NCBI GenBank assembly: GCA_002501805.1
Contig: DAOI01000006.1
Coordinates: forward strand, 33,856-52,200
Length of the DNA: 18,345 nt
Source of the DNA: Euryarchaeota archaeon UBA463
Lineage (GTDB): Archaea; Thermoplasmatota; Poseidoniia; Poseidoniales; Thalassarchaeaceae
Reading direction: 5' to 3'
This document shows, piece after piece, positions 7,286 through 15,492 of the stretch. Each line of letters starts with the position of its first letter. Position 1 is the first letter of the stretch. The notes beneath the pieces are model-generated. The model had not been told where the DNA came from and ran no database searches. It saw only the letters and a list, made by a program, of their open reading frames with translations. The translations under genes were made by a program, and so were the position numbers.

Positions 7286-7302
7286 GGCTCTCTAAGAGAG
7301 CC
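7286..7302 (+). promoter_or_regulatory. 17-bp inverted repeat abutting subtilase ATG
   Basis: GGCTCTCTAAGAGAGCC has perfect 8-bp arms around a single A and ends directly at the ATG at 7303. It is the longest of four start-abutting repeats in this window. In mRNA a 7-bp stem with a 3-base loop would be stable and would sit right against the start codon. If transcription starts at or near the ATG, it would instead be a DNA operator over the promoter. An A8 run lies upstream at 7239-7246. Function is unknown. Confidence 0.5.
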
Positions 7303-10300
7303 ATGGGAAAGAGAGCATCTTCAGCGACTCCAATCATTGTTGCCTTGATGGTTCTGGTGCTTGACGTTTCCGTAGGAGTGAGTGGTTCTGAATGGGAAAT
7401 TAATAATTCCGATCCGCCAATGGAAAATGTGGATTCGGGGGCAATCATGGATATCCCCCCCCTAATGTGCGAGTCAGGAGAGTGCCCGCTCAAAGACCGG
7501 ACTCCTCATCTTCCCCCAAATGGGGTGGATTGGCCAGTTCAAGAACCGGGTTGGTGGTTTAACTTCTGGAATGACAAAGATGCCAATGGGATGGACGATA
7601 GGTTACAATGGATAATTTCTGGAGATCGAGAGTCCGTATCCACGAGTGCCATTATGGGAGATGATGGTAGGATGACTGTGGCGATTTTCGTTTGCTACTC
7701 TTGGCATCCCGGGGATGACGATATTTCTGATTTGAAGAAGGTACTGTCGAAGTATGGATGGGAGGAGTATGGGACATACTTCAGAGCGGTAGATATTCTT
7801 GATACTTTGATTGTCGAGCATGTCCCAGTCAGTGCATTGATTGAAATCTTGATGCTCGATGGAGTAGTACTGGTTGAACAGCAGGATGTTCTGGTCCCAT
7901 ACCTCAATACCGCGACTAAGGGATCTAAAGTCAGGACTTCAGATGTTTTCAGTGAAACTATGATGGACTATGGGTACGATGGTTCCGGCGTGGTGATAGC
8001 GATTGCAGATACAGGTGTTGACAATGAGCATTTCTCACTAGATGACTTCTCTGATCAGAATTCCGATAATGGAGCTGAGCCTGATGAGTTACCGGATCCA
8101 AAGTGGGTTGCTGGATGCGATTCAACTTCTTGGAATCAACAAGATTGTGATGACGGGGGCGATGACCCCGATGATGGAGATGGGCATGGCACGCATGTTG
8201 CGGGAATTGCACTCGGAACTGGAGGTAGTGAACGGGAGAATCAAGGATATGCACCGGGCGCATATCTTGTCGATATTAAGGTCATGACTGATGCTGGAGC
8301 ATCCAACTCTGGATACACCGTCGCTGGAATTAATTGGGCGGTACAGAACGTAGATACTGATTGGGGAAATAATGACTCAAGCAGAGGTATTGACATCCTA
8401 TCGATGTCATTTGGGAGTGGCTCGAGTCCAGCCGGAGAGGATCCGGGAGATAATGGGACCAGTCAAGACTCTCTAGCAGTCAATGCCGCGTCTGAGGCGG
8501 GCATCGTTTGTGTGGCTGCGATCGGGAATGACGGTTATCGAAGGGTGACATCTGTGGGGGCTGCTGACTCAGCAATAACAGTGGGTTCGATTGATGATAA
8601 GGCCAGTATAGAGAGGGGAGATGATTCTATTTCTTCGTTTTCTAACTCTGGCCCAAGGGAGGATGATGGAGATGACAACCAATGGGATGAGCTGAAGCCA
8701 GATGTCGTCGGACCTGGCTCCAATATTATGTCAGCACAGCATGCGGCATCCAGCTCACAGTTGCCCGGCTCCGCAAAACCTCTAGCTAGTGATAATTATG
8801 TCCAGAAGTCAGGGACTAGCATGTCCACTCCAGCAGTAGCTGGGTTCATTGCGGCAATGCTTCAGATGGATGAAGATCTGACTCCCCAGGAAGTGAAGGA
8901 TATACTCAGGAATAATTCGGAGACTAGAGGAGGGGCATCGGCTCCTGACGTTACTGAGAGATGGAACGATCAGTATGGCTTTGGAATAATAGATGGCGAG
9001 ATGGTCATGCAGGCAATATTAGGCGATAACGGCGGCGGAAATGGCGGCGGGAATAATACTGAGCCCCCTCCAACAGGAACTGAGGAATGGGTCATAATAG
9101 AGACTCCTGAGGAAGACTCTTGGCTCGTAGAAGGCGAAACTTACAGCGTTAGAGGGCATATCGACGAGGATGCGGATACAAACGGAACAATAGAAGAAGT
9201 CAACGTAAGTATTTCTTACAGATATAAGCCGGACGAGGGACCTAGGCAGACCGAGATTCTAGTCGATTGGCATGTGGTGCAAGGCACTCTTAATTGGTCC
9301 ACCCCATTCTCAATTCCAGAATTTACAGAGGATGAAATAGACATAGAGGAAATAATAATCAAAGCGAAGGCGAGAAATGAGTTCAATGTCTGGAGTGAGA
9401 TGGAGCAGAGTGAGCATCCTGTAGGTTTGTTGGAAGTAACATTGGGAGGGCCCAGTGGACAGTCCCCTGTGTCTGGAAATACGAATATTTTTGGAGGTTG
9501 GGAATCAGTTAATGGAGCAAGTATTCAATGGAGATTAGGAACTGAAAACTGGGAAACCGCACAGCAATTTGGAGGAACAGGAAGTGACTCTGGAGATTGG
9601 TCAGTTAATTGGGACACGCGGACTGTCAATGATGGATTTTATCGGATCTCAGTCAGAGTGGTGAGTGGCGATGGAATCTTCTCTGATGAAGTTCGGAGAA
9701 CGGTGGAGGTAGACAATGACCCACCTGCTCCGGACTTGATATTTAGGAGTGGAATTAGCGTAAGTGAATATGGATTACCGGTATCTGAAACATTCGTCAA
9801 TACGTTCCTAGAAGTAAGTTGCGAGGTCAGGAATGACGGCGATTTAGATGCTACTGAGGTCACTGTCTACCTCAAGGAAAATGGAGCGAGGAAGGATGAG
9901 CTCACAATTCCCAGCATTGGTAGCGGGGACATAGTGGACGTTATTCTATATTGGAATCCCTTGACGTTGGGAGATAGGACCTTATCCATCTCGCTAGATC
10001 CATCTGATGAAATCGAAGAAATAAATGAAGAGGATAACGAACAGGCGGTGGATTTCCCCGTTTTGCAGAGGCCCCAAGGTGTCGATCTGGCTTTCAGGGA
10101 GGGGGCAATCAGAACTGAGCCTCCGGTGCCTAGGCCAAATGAGCAGTTTATCATCACTGCCAGAGTTGACAATCTTGGCTCCAGCGATGCGACAGAACTT
10201 GAAGCGACCTTGGAGATAAGGAATGATATTGGGTGGGAGTCCATTTCCTCGACACCCGTCCCCCTAGTAATGGGGCAGGGAGCGTCCCAGATCTCATTCG

Positions 10301-12072
10301 CCCACTTGGAGAGCTCCACTGGGCCGGTTCAAGTTAGAGTGAGCCTCTCTGGTTCATCTATGTCCGATTTGGACTGGAGTAACAATATTTTTGAAACTAC
10401 TATACTAGTGGATGAGACTACATTAACCGGTCCCAGGACTACAAATTTCCCAACGGGCGAAGAACCTGTAGAAGTAATTCATCTGAGTGAGGAAGGAGGA
10501 GTGGTGATAACTAGTAGAGGAGATGAGTTGGGGCTCTACAGACTCGGCAGTAACAGGGCCATAACTGCCTGCTCCAATGTTTTGGAGGAAAAATGGTCCG
10601 GAGACATTGTGGCTGAAGCATCAAACGATGGCTTGGCCCATGTTGCCTGGACTCGTAGATATTTGGATAATGAGGGATTCTTCAAACAGACTGTGAGCTA
10701 TACTACGATTGACTCCAGCTGCCTCATGTCTCCCATTCAAGATTTGATGAACCCCATATCTCTATCTGAAGGAAAATATTGGGGAATAGGAATGGATATG
10801 AAGGGATCAGAAATTCTAGTAGCGGGTTACCAACATGAATTAGCGACAGGTTCATCTAATCAGAATAATGCTATTTTCTTGGTGACATCAGAGTCCCCGA
10901 CTAAGTCTTCTGATTGGTTTGTCAACCCGCAGCTGGTGGGCGATCTGAAAGTAACCCCCGGGAAGACTGACCCGGTCGCTGTGGCCATGGGAGATGAAGA
11001 TGGCCACATACTATATCAGGATACTAGGAACGATACAACTGGAGTAGACAGGCTAGGCCTATGGTATGCCCATGGACTTCCAGATCAGGCGTCATGGTCA
11101 TTCAGAAAGGCCGTGGGGGATCACGCTTTCATGCCCTCGCTCTCCATTTCAGAGATAGATGGGGAGGACGTGATGGTAGCGGCATGGGGTGAAGGTTCCG
11201 ATCAGACATCAGAATTAATCGTCACAATAGTAGATTCATCATTCTCCGAGATATCAGAAGTGAGGACCGCGGCTAGGGGTCTTGGGTACATCGGACTCCT
11301 GGAAACAGAGAGGGGAGTTCAGATATTCTTTGACTTCGTAGGACCTAGTGGGCCTCAGATACAATATGGAATGGCGAATTCGGAAGATGAGTGGATTGGG
11401 GTTTCGGACAGGTTGGGAATTGGCAGAATAGTAGTTGCCAGTCGATCCCCCTTAGATAGTGATGCGACCCTCCTACAGACATCTCCAACTGGATGGCAAA
11501 TTAGGGCCTTGGTGGATGATTCCTCTCCTACAAATTCCGAAGACAGTATTCTAGAGCAGGTCAGGGCATATCTTGGACTGGATGAGAGAAATTTCAATGT
11601 AATCCTAGTGGGAATTTCGGGAGTCACAATAGTCCTCTGCTTGGTCGTAATTTTGACGATGTCGACCAGGGCCATCAGATGGGCAACTGGTCGGACCGGT
11701 AAGGAGATAGCAGGAGTTGTGATACTTGAGGAAGATGTTGTAGACGTAATCGTTGATACTGATATCTCGGTTAGTTCTACGGAGGTTGAATTGGTCGAAG
11801 AACAAAAGACAAATTCTCAAAATGCAACCGATAGGAGGAGAAGGAGGGAATATAGATCTAGTAATTCGGCTAAATCACTTCCTGAGCTAGCTGACTCTGG
11901 GGAGTTTGCCATACCGATTCCCAAGCACTCTCCTCCCTTGCCCCCTCCACTTCCTCTCGAAGGAGCTAACATCGGGGTAAGTTGTCAGTCTTGCAGCTCT
12001 ATTTTTGAAATAGAGTCAGGATTGAAGAAATTTAGTTGTCCCGTTTGCGGGGAGAAAATTAAGCTTGGGTGA
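7303..12072 (+). CDS. Giant secreted, membrane-anchored subtilisin-like protease
   Basis: A 1589-residue S8 serine protease, numbered from the ATG at 7303; a TTG at 7252 would add 17 residues and read through the inverted repeat, so I reject it. The signal peptide is about residues 1-27. The catalytic triad is complete: D236 (IADTGVD), H295 (GHGTHVAG) and S506 (GTSMSTP), with oxyanion N409 (AIGND). An aspartate/glycine-rich loop precedes the catalytic histidine and may bind calcium. After a Gly/Asn linker (about 575-590) come Ig-like beta domains (about 593-800), two CARDB-like adhesion domains (about 807-920 and 924-1037), and a long beta-rich, possibly propeller region (about 1050-1425). 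One membrane helix (about 1432-1455) is followed by a cytoplasmic tail ending in a C4 zinc ribbon (C1561/C1564, C1579/C1582). The predicted role is degrading protein at the cell surface. It follows the rhomboid gene and overlaps or nearly abuts maf. Confidence 0.9.
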   Translation: MGKRASSATPIIVALMVLVLDVSVGVSGSEWEINNSDPPMENVDSGAIMDIPPLMCESGECPLKDRTPHLPPNGVDWPVQEPGWWFNFWNDKDANGMDDRLQWIISGDRESVSTSAIMGDDGRMTVAIFVCYSWHPGDDDISDLKKVLSKYGWEEYGTYFRAVDILDTLIVEHVPVSALIEILMLDGVVLVEQQDVLVPYLNTATKGSKVRTSDVFSETMMDYGYDGSGVVIAIADTGVDNEHFSLDDFSDQNSDNGAEPDELPDPKWVAGCDSTSWNQQDCDDGGDDPDDGDGHGTHVAGIALGTGGSERENQGYAPGAYLVDIKVMTDAGASNSGYTVAGINWAVQNVDTDWGNNDSSRGIDILSMSFGSGSSPAGEDPGDNGTSQDSLAVNAASEAGIVCVAAIGNDGYRRVTSVGAADSAITVGSIDDKASIERGDDSISSFSNSGPREDDGDDNQWDELKPDVVGPGSNIMSAQHAASSSQLPGSAKPLASDNYVQKSGTSMSTPAVAGFIAAMLQMDEDLTPQEVKDILRNNSETRGGASAPDVTERWNDQYGFGIIDGEMVMQAILGDNGGGNGGGNNTEPPPTGTEEWVIIETPEEDSWLVEGETYSVRGHIDEDADTNGTIEEVNVSISYRYKPDEGPRQTEILVDWHVVQGTLNWSTPFSIPEFTEDEIDIEEIIIKAKARNEFNVWSEMEQSEHPVGLLEVTLGGPSGQSPVSGNTNIFGGWESVNGASIQWRLGTENWETAQQFGGTGSDSGDWSVNWDTRTVNDGFYRISVRVVSGDGIFSDEVRRTVEVDNDPPAPDLIFRSGISVSEYGLPVSETFVNTFLEVSCEVRNDGDLDATEVTVYLKENGARKDELTIPSIGSGDIVDVILYWNPLTLGDRTLSISLDPSDEIEEINEEDNEQAVDFPVLQRPQGVDLAFREGAIRTEPPVPRPNEQFIITARVDNLGSSDATELEATLEIRNDIGWESISSTPVPLVMGQGASQISFAHLESSTGPVQVRVSLSGSSMSDLDWSNNIFETTILVDETTLTGPRTTNFPTGEEPVEVIHLSEEGGVVITSRGDELGLYRLGSNRAITACSNVLEEKWSGDIVAEASNDGLAHVAWTRRYLDNEGFFKQTVSYTTIDSSCLMSPIQDLMNPISLSEGKYWGIGMDMKGSEILVAGYQHELATGSSNQNNAIFLVTSESPTKSSDWFVNPQLVGDLKVTPGKTDPVAVAMGDEDGHILYQDTRNDTTGVDRLGLWYAHGLPDQASWSFRKAVGDHAFMPSLSISEIDGEDVMVAAWGEGSDQTSELIVTIVDSSFSEISEVRTAARGLGYIGLLETERGVQIFFDFVGPSGPQIQYGMANSEDEWIGVSDRLGIGRIVVASRSPLDSDATLLQTSPTGWQIRALVDDSSPTNSEDSILEQVRAYLGLDERNFNVILVGISGVTIVLCLVVILTMSTRAIRWATGRTGKEIAGVVILEEDVVDVIVDTDISVSSTEVELVEEQKTNSQNATDRRRRREYRSSNSAKSLPELADSGEFAIPIPKHSPPLPPPLPLEGANIGVSCQSCSSIFEIESGLKKFSCPVCGEKIKLG

Positions 12073-12074
12073 AT

Positions 12075-12713
12075 ATGAGGAGAATACTTCTTGCATCAAA
12101 GTCCGAGAGAAGGATCTCATGGTTGAAAGAAAATCTGGAAGATTCAGATTTTATATTTTTTTCATCGGCCTTGAAATCTGCCGAAATTAAGGCCCCTCAG
12201 GGATTTGAGGTTAGCAAGCAAGTAGAGATTGTATGCCAATCTAAGGCGGAGAACGCCCGGGTAGAGAACAAGCTGTCCGTTAACAGAAGAGATGGAAACT
12301 ATGATGCTATCCTGGTATCCGATACTATGATTGAGGACCCTGATGATAGTAGATTGTCGATTGGAAAGCCCAAGGATGCACTTGCCGCTACTAGTAATCT
12401 GATTAGGCTTGCAGGAAGAAAACACAGAGTCTGGTCGTCGACATCCATACTCCTGCCCAAGGAGGTTGCTACAGGAATGGCGAATTGGGAAATCGTTAAT
12501 CGCACTAGTTGCGCCACCGTAGAATTCTCAGATTTAGGAGATGATGAAATTTACGAGCTTGTCTCATCAGAATCGTGGAAGGGCAAGGCAGGAGGTTATG
12601 ATTTGGCAGGCACAGCAGGACAATTTTGCCGAGTAGTAGAGGGGGAAGAGGTCACAGTATTGGGATTTTCACCGGACGCTGTGGATATCCTCAAACGGTC
12701 TTTCTCTAGATGA
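12075..12713 (+). CDS. maf: Maf/Ham1-like nucleoside triphosphate pyrophosphatase
   Basis: A Maf-family protein, about 212 residues. The family hydrolyses non-canonical or modified nucleoside triphosphates to monophosphates, cleaning the nucleotide pool, and bacterial members can arrest division. Seen: the N-terminal substrate loop LLASKSERR, the catalytic-aspartate block ILVSDTMIED about 80 residues in, followed by IGKPKDALAA and LAGRKHRVWSSTS, and the C-terminal KAGGYDLAG and VTVLGFS strands. These are in normal order, though the SDT block is more divergent than the usual GADT. I chose the ATG at 12075 because the family opens with RRILLAS. A GTG at 12069 would overlap the subtilase stop by 4 nt and add only two residues. 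It converges on the NifU-like gene with an 8-bp overlap. Confidence 0.83.
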   Translation: MRRILLASKSERRISWLKENLEDSDFIFFSSALKSAEIKAPQGFEVSKQVEIVCQSKAENARVENKLSVNRRDGNYDAILVSDTMIEDPDDSRLSIGKPKDALAATSNLIRLAGRKHRVWSSTSILLPKEVATGMANWEIVNRTSCATVEFSDLGDDEIYELVSSESWKGKAGGYDLAGTAGQFCRVVEGEEVTVLGFSPDAVDILKRSFSR

Positions 12714-13191
12714 AAGTGACTTCCCCGAACTTCAGTACAAACTCCTTCTGAATCTCATCAAACCATTCCAACATCGAAGATGAGAATCTGACTCTCCCGA
12801 CCTCCTCATCCATCAGTAAATCATCCTGTATCCCCTTCAGTGTCCCTGGGGCCGCTCCACAGGACACGCAGGCTCCATCCAGATCGATCACCAAAGACAG
12901 TGACTTTCTGGCCCCATTTTCCTCAATGAGTTCCCAACTTGAAAGTATTAGGCCGCCTCCATGACCGTCTAAGGCGGCTCTGACGGGCCCTAGTCTTGCC
13001 ATTAATGCGGGAATAATATCTGAATTATTTTCCTCAATCAATGCAATTAGAGAGAGTTTCCTGAGTCTTCTTAATTCATCTTCATCATGATTTTCATTGA
13101 TCCTCCTTTGTGCCTCAGCCCTCATTTGCTCTTCTATCTGAGAACCGTAAATTTTTGCCAACTCATCGTCGTCTGTCTTGGCGGACTCCAT
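12706..13191 (-). CDS. NifU-like Fe-S scaffold/carrier domain protein
   Basis: A 161-residue protein whose C-terminal half is a NifU C-terminal domain: LGPVRAALDGHGGGLIL (67-83) and the cluster-binding GACVSCGAAPGTLKG (106-120) with C108 and C111 as the CxxC ligands. Such domains dimerise around a 4Fe-4S cluster and pass it to target proteins. The N-terminal ~60 residues are highly charged and helical, with no recognised domain; they may contact the Suf complex or a client. It lies divergently next to sufCBD, 102 bp from the sufC start, which supports a role in the same pathway. The 3' end overlaps maf by 8 bp. I avoid a symbol because the protein lacks the other NifU domains. The ATG at 13191 is the natural start. 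Confidence 0.85.
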   Translation of the reverse strand: MESAKTDDDELAKIYGSQIEEQMRAEAQRRINENHDEDELRRLRKLSLIALIEENNSDIIPALMARLGPVRAALDGHGGGLILSSWELIEENGARKSLSLVIDLDGACVSCGAAPGTLKGIQDDLLMDEEVGRVRFSSSMLEWFDEIQKEFVLKFGEVTFI

Positions 13192-13212
13192 GCTTCAGGA
13201 TTGGGGGCGCTC

Positions 13213-13220
13213 TTTAGAAA
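13213..13220 (-). promoter_or_regulatory. Candidate TATA box for the NifU-like gene
   Basis: On the minus strand TTTCTAAA is centred about 25 bp upstream of the ATG at 13191, the spacing expected for an archaeal TATA box serving a leaderless transcript. No comparably placed box is evident for sufC, which would have a leader of about 50 nt if the same AT-rich patch served both directions. Weak, position-based evidence only. Confidence 0.28.
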
Positions 13221-13262
13221 TCTACTAATCTGTAATGAGGATGTACCACACACATTCAAAAG

Positions 13263-13279
13263 GCTGGAACAACACCAGC
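13263..13279 (+). promoter_or_regulatory. Inverted repeat upstream of sufC
   Basis: GCTGG and CCAGC arms (5 bp) flank a 7-base spacer, ending 14 bases before the sufC ATG at 13294. The spacing resembles a dimeric-regulator site or a small leader hairpin. Arms are short, so chance is possible; an Fe-S-responsive operator would be the attractive reading but nothing in the sequence shows that. Confidence 0.25.
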
Positions 13280-13293
13280 ATACGAGGCGTAGT

Positions 13294-14076
13294 ATGGCAT
13301 CAGACGATAACCCCATTCTAGAAGTCAGAGGACTTAAGGTGGGAATAGAAGGGGCATCGATTCTAAAGGGAATAGATTTGATTATTCCAAAAGGTGAAAT
13401 TCATGCAATAATGGGTAGGAATGGTAGTGGGAAAACGACTACTGCCAATGTCATAATGGGCCATCCTGCATACGAAATTGAGGAGGGGGAGATGTTTTTG
13501 GATGGTGAGAGTCTTGATGACATGGAACCTTGGGAGAGATCTAGAGAAGGGGTATTCCTGTCCTTTCAATATCCACAATCAATTCCAGGCTTACAAGTAG
13601 GAAATTTCCTTCGGAAGTCAGTTTCCAGTGTTCGGGGAGAAGAGGCAGCTAGGGGGTCCGAGTTTAGAGAGAAGCTAACGAGTGCCATGGAAGAGCTTGA
13701 TATTCCTAAATCATTTCTCTCAAGATATGTTAACGATGGATTCAGCGGAGGAGAGAAAAAGAGGTTCGAGATACTGCAACTAATGTTGCTTCAGCCTAGA
13801 TTAGCAGTCTTGGACGAGACTGATAGCGGATTGGATATCGATGGGATAAGAACTGTATCTAAGGGGATAAACTCTGTAGTTAGAGGGACTGAGAATGGAG
13901 CACTAATAATCACTCATTATTCCAGAATTTTGGAGCATGTCAATCCGGATCGTGTCCACATCATGATTGGAGGAAAGATAGTAGCCAGTGGAGGACCTTC
14001 TCTGGCGAATTTACTAGAGGATAATGGATACGATTGGCTTGAAGAACAGGTTGAGAAGGGGGTAGATTTCGAATGA
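13294..14076 (+). CDS. sufC: SufC, Fe-S assembly ATPase
   Basis: A 260-residue ABC-type ATPase of the SUF system. It binds SufB and SufD and uses ATP to drive the conformational change for Fe-S cluster assembly on the cytoplasmic SufBC(D) complex. Seen: Walker A GRNGSGKT (41-48), Q-loop Q92 in SFQYPQ, signature FSGGEKKR (150-157), Walker B LAVLDE (170-175) running into the SufC hallmark ETDSGLDID (175-183), and H-loop H208. Although the frame is open upstream to 13087, I start at the ATG at 13294 because the family begins with this segment and the upstream codons are antisense to the NifU-like gene. It overlaps sufB by 4 nt (ATGA at 14073-14076), so the two are translationally coupled. Confidence 0.95.
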   Translation: MASDDNPILEVRGLKVGIEGASILKGIDLIIPKGEIHAIMGRNGSGKTTTANVIMGHPAYEIEEGEMFLDGESLDDMEPWERSREGVFLSFQYPQSIPGLQVGNFLRKSVSSVRGEEAARGSEFREKLTSAMEELDIPKSFLSRYVNDGFSGGEKKRFEILQLMLLQPRLAVLDETDSGLDIDGIRTVSKGINSVVRGTENGALIITHYSRILEHVNPDRVHIMIGGKIVASGGPSLANLLEDNGYDWLEEQVEKGVDFE

Positions 14077-15485
14077 GCGGAGATAGTGAAGCGCGCGAGG
14101 CAGTAGGAGACTACAAAGCAGGATGGCATGATCCTGAGAATGCTACTATAAGATTTGACTTTGGTCTTTCAGAGAAAGTTGTTAGGGATATCTCTGAACT
14201 CAAACAAGAGCCAGAATGGATGACAGAGATAAGGGTCAAGGCATACAGACACTTCGTTGAAAGGCCCATGCCCACTTGGGGCAATACTGAGGAATTAATG
14301 GAGATTGATTTCGACAAGGTATGCTACTTCCTGAGGTCATCTGATCAAGCGGGTAGTTCTTGGGACGATGTACCTGATGACATCAGGAATACCTTCGATA
14401 GATTGGGAATACCCGAAGCAGAGCAGAAGTGGCTTTCGGGAGTCACGGCACAATACGAGTCAGAAACGGTATACCACAGCATAAGAGAAGACCTTGAGAA
14501 GCAGGGTGTGATTTTCTTAGATATGGATTCAGGGCTCAAAGAACATGAAGATATTGTGAAAAAGTACTTCGGTAGTGTCATTCCATATAGCGACAATAAG
14601 TTCTCTGCCCTGAATACAGCTGTATGGTCGGGTGGATCTTTCATCTATGTTCCAAAGGGAGTACATGTCGAGATGCCAGTACAGGCTTACTTCAGGATAA
14701 ATGCCAAGAATATGGGGCAGTTCGAGCGTACTCTCATCATTGCCGATGAGGGAAGTAGTATCCACTATGTTGAGGGTTGTACTGCACCTACCTATTCTAC
14801 CGATTCCTTACATTCTGCCGTTGTCGAGCTCTTGGCACTTCCGGGCGCTCACATCAGATATACCACTGTTCAGAATTGGAGCAATAACGTATACAACTTG
14901 GTTACAAAGAGAGGAGTAGCACATGAGAATGCCAAGATTGAGTGGGTGGATGGCAACATTGGGAGTAAATTGACTATGAAGTATCCTGCCGTTATTCTCA
15001 AAGGAGAGGGGGCTCATGCCGAGGTTATTTCTGTTGCCTATGCAGGAAATGGACAGCACCAAGATGCTGGAGCCAAAGTTCACCACATGGCATCAAATAC
15101 TACTAGCAATATCCTTTCTAAGAGCATTAGCAAAGACGGTGGAAGAGGATCTTACAGAGGGATGGCAAAAATAATGCCTAAAGCAGAGAATTGCAGGCTG
15201 AATATTGTTTGTGATGCCCTGATTCTTGATGAGGAGAGCAGGCAGGATACTTATCCAACTATGGAAGTTGGAAATCCGACCGCTCATTGTGAGCATGAAG
15301 CTAGCGTCTCTAAAGTTGGGGATGAACAGCTGTTCTATCTGATGAGCAGGGGGCATACAGAAGCCGAGGCGCTTGGCATGATTGTCAATGGATTCTTTGA
15401 GCCGTTCACAAGAGAGCTCCCGATGGAGTATGCTGTTGAACTGAATAAACTAATGTCCCTTGAAATGGAAGGAAGTATAGGTTGA
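14073..15485 (+). CDS. sufB: SufB, Fe-S cluster scaffold
   Basis: The product of 470 residues is a full-length SufB, the main scaffold of the SUF complex. Hallmarks in order: an N-terminal helical region with the GWHD/IRFDFGLSE block (17-34), the core GSFIYVPKGVHVEMPVQAYF (188-207), YVEGCTAP (232-239, C236), repeated beta-helix turns with VWSGG (184-188) and QHQDAGAKVHH (328-338), then the assembly site region NIVCDALIL with C380, HEASVSKVGDEQLFYLMSRG (408-427) and VNGFFEPF (438-445). C380 appears to align with the functionally essential scaffold cysteine of bacterial SufB; this is by memory alignment. The first codon overlaps the sufC stop by 4 nt and sufD follows after 7 bp. No SufS, SufE or SufU gene is in the window, so the sulfur donor is elsewhere or different. 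Confidence 0.95.
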   Translation: MSGDSEAREAVGDYKAGWHDPENATIRFDFGLSEKVVRDISELKQEPEWMTEIRVKAYRHFVERPMPTWGNTEELMEIDFDKVCYFLRSSDQAGSSWDDVPDDIRNTFDRLGIPEAEQKWLSGVTAQYESETVYHSIREDLEKQGVIFLDMDSGLKEHEDIVKKYFGSVIPYSDNKFSALNTAVWSGGSFIYVPKGVHVEMPVQAYFRINAKNMGQFERTLIIADEGSSIHYVEGCTAPTYSTDSLHSAVVELLALPGAHIRYTTVQNWSNNVYNLVTKRGVAHENAKIEWVDGNIGSKLTMKYPAVILKGEGAHAEVISVAYAGNGQHQDAGAKVHHMASNTTSNILSKSISKDGGRGSYRGMAKIMPKAENCRLNIVCDALILDEESRQDTYPTMEVGNPTAHCEHEASVSKVGDEQLFYLMSRGHTEAEALGMIVNGFFEPFTRELPMEYAVELNKLMSLEMEGSIG

Positions 15486-15492
15486 GTTCTTC

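Noticed and set aside
7252..7302. TTG start extending the subtilase by 17 residues
   Set aside because: It would translate the perfect inverted repeat and place charged residues before a signal peptide that already begins well at the ATG at 7303.
9867..10319. 150-codon minus-strand frame inside the subtilase gene
   Set aside because: It is serine-rich and low in information, typical of the shadow of an acidic beta-rich coding region, and falls within CARDB-like domains.
13087..13293. Upstream extension of the sufC frame by 69 codons
   Set aside because: Half of it is antisense to the NifU-like gene and SufC proteins begin at the segment encoded from 13294.
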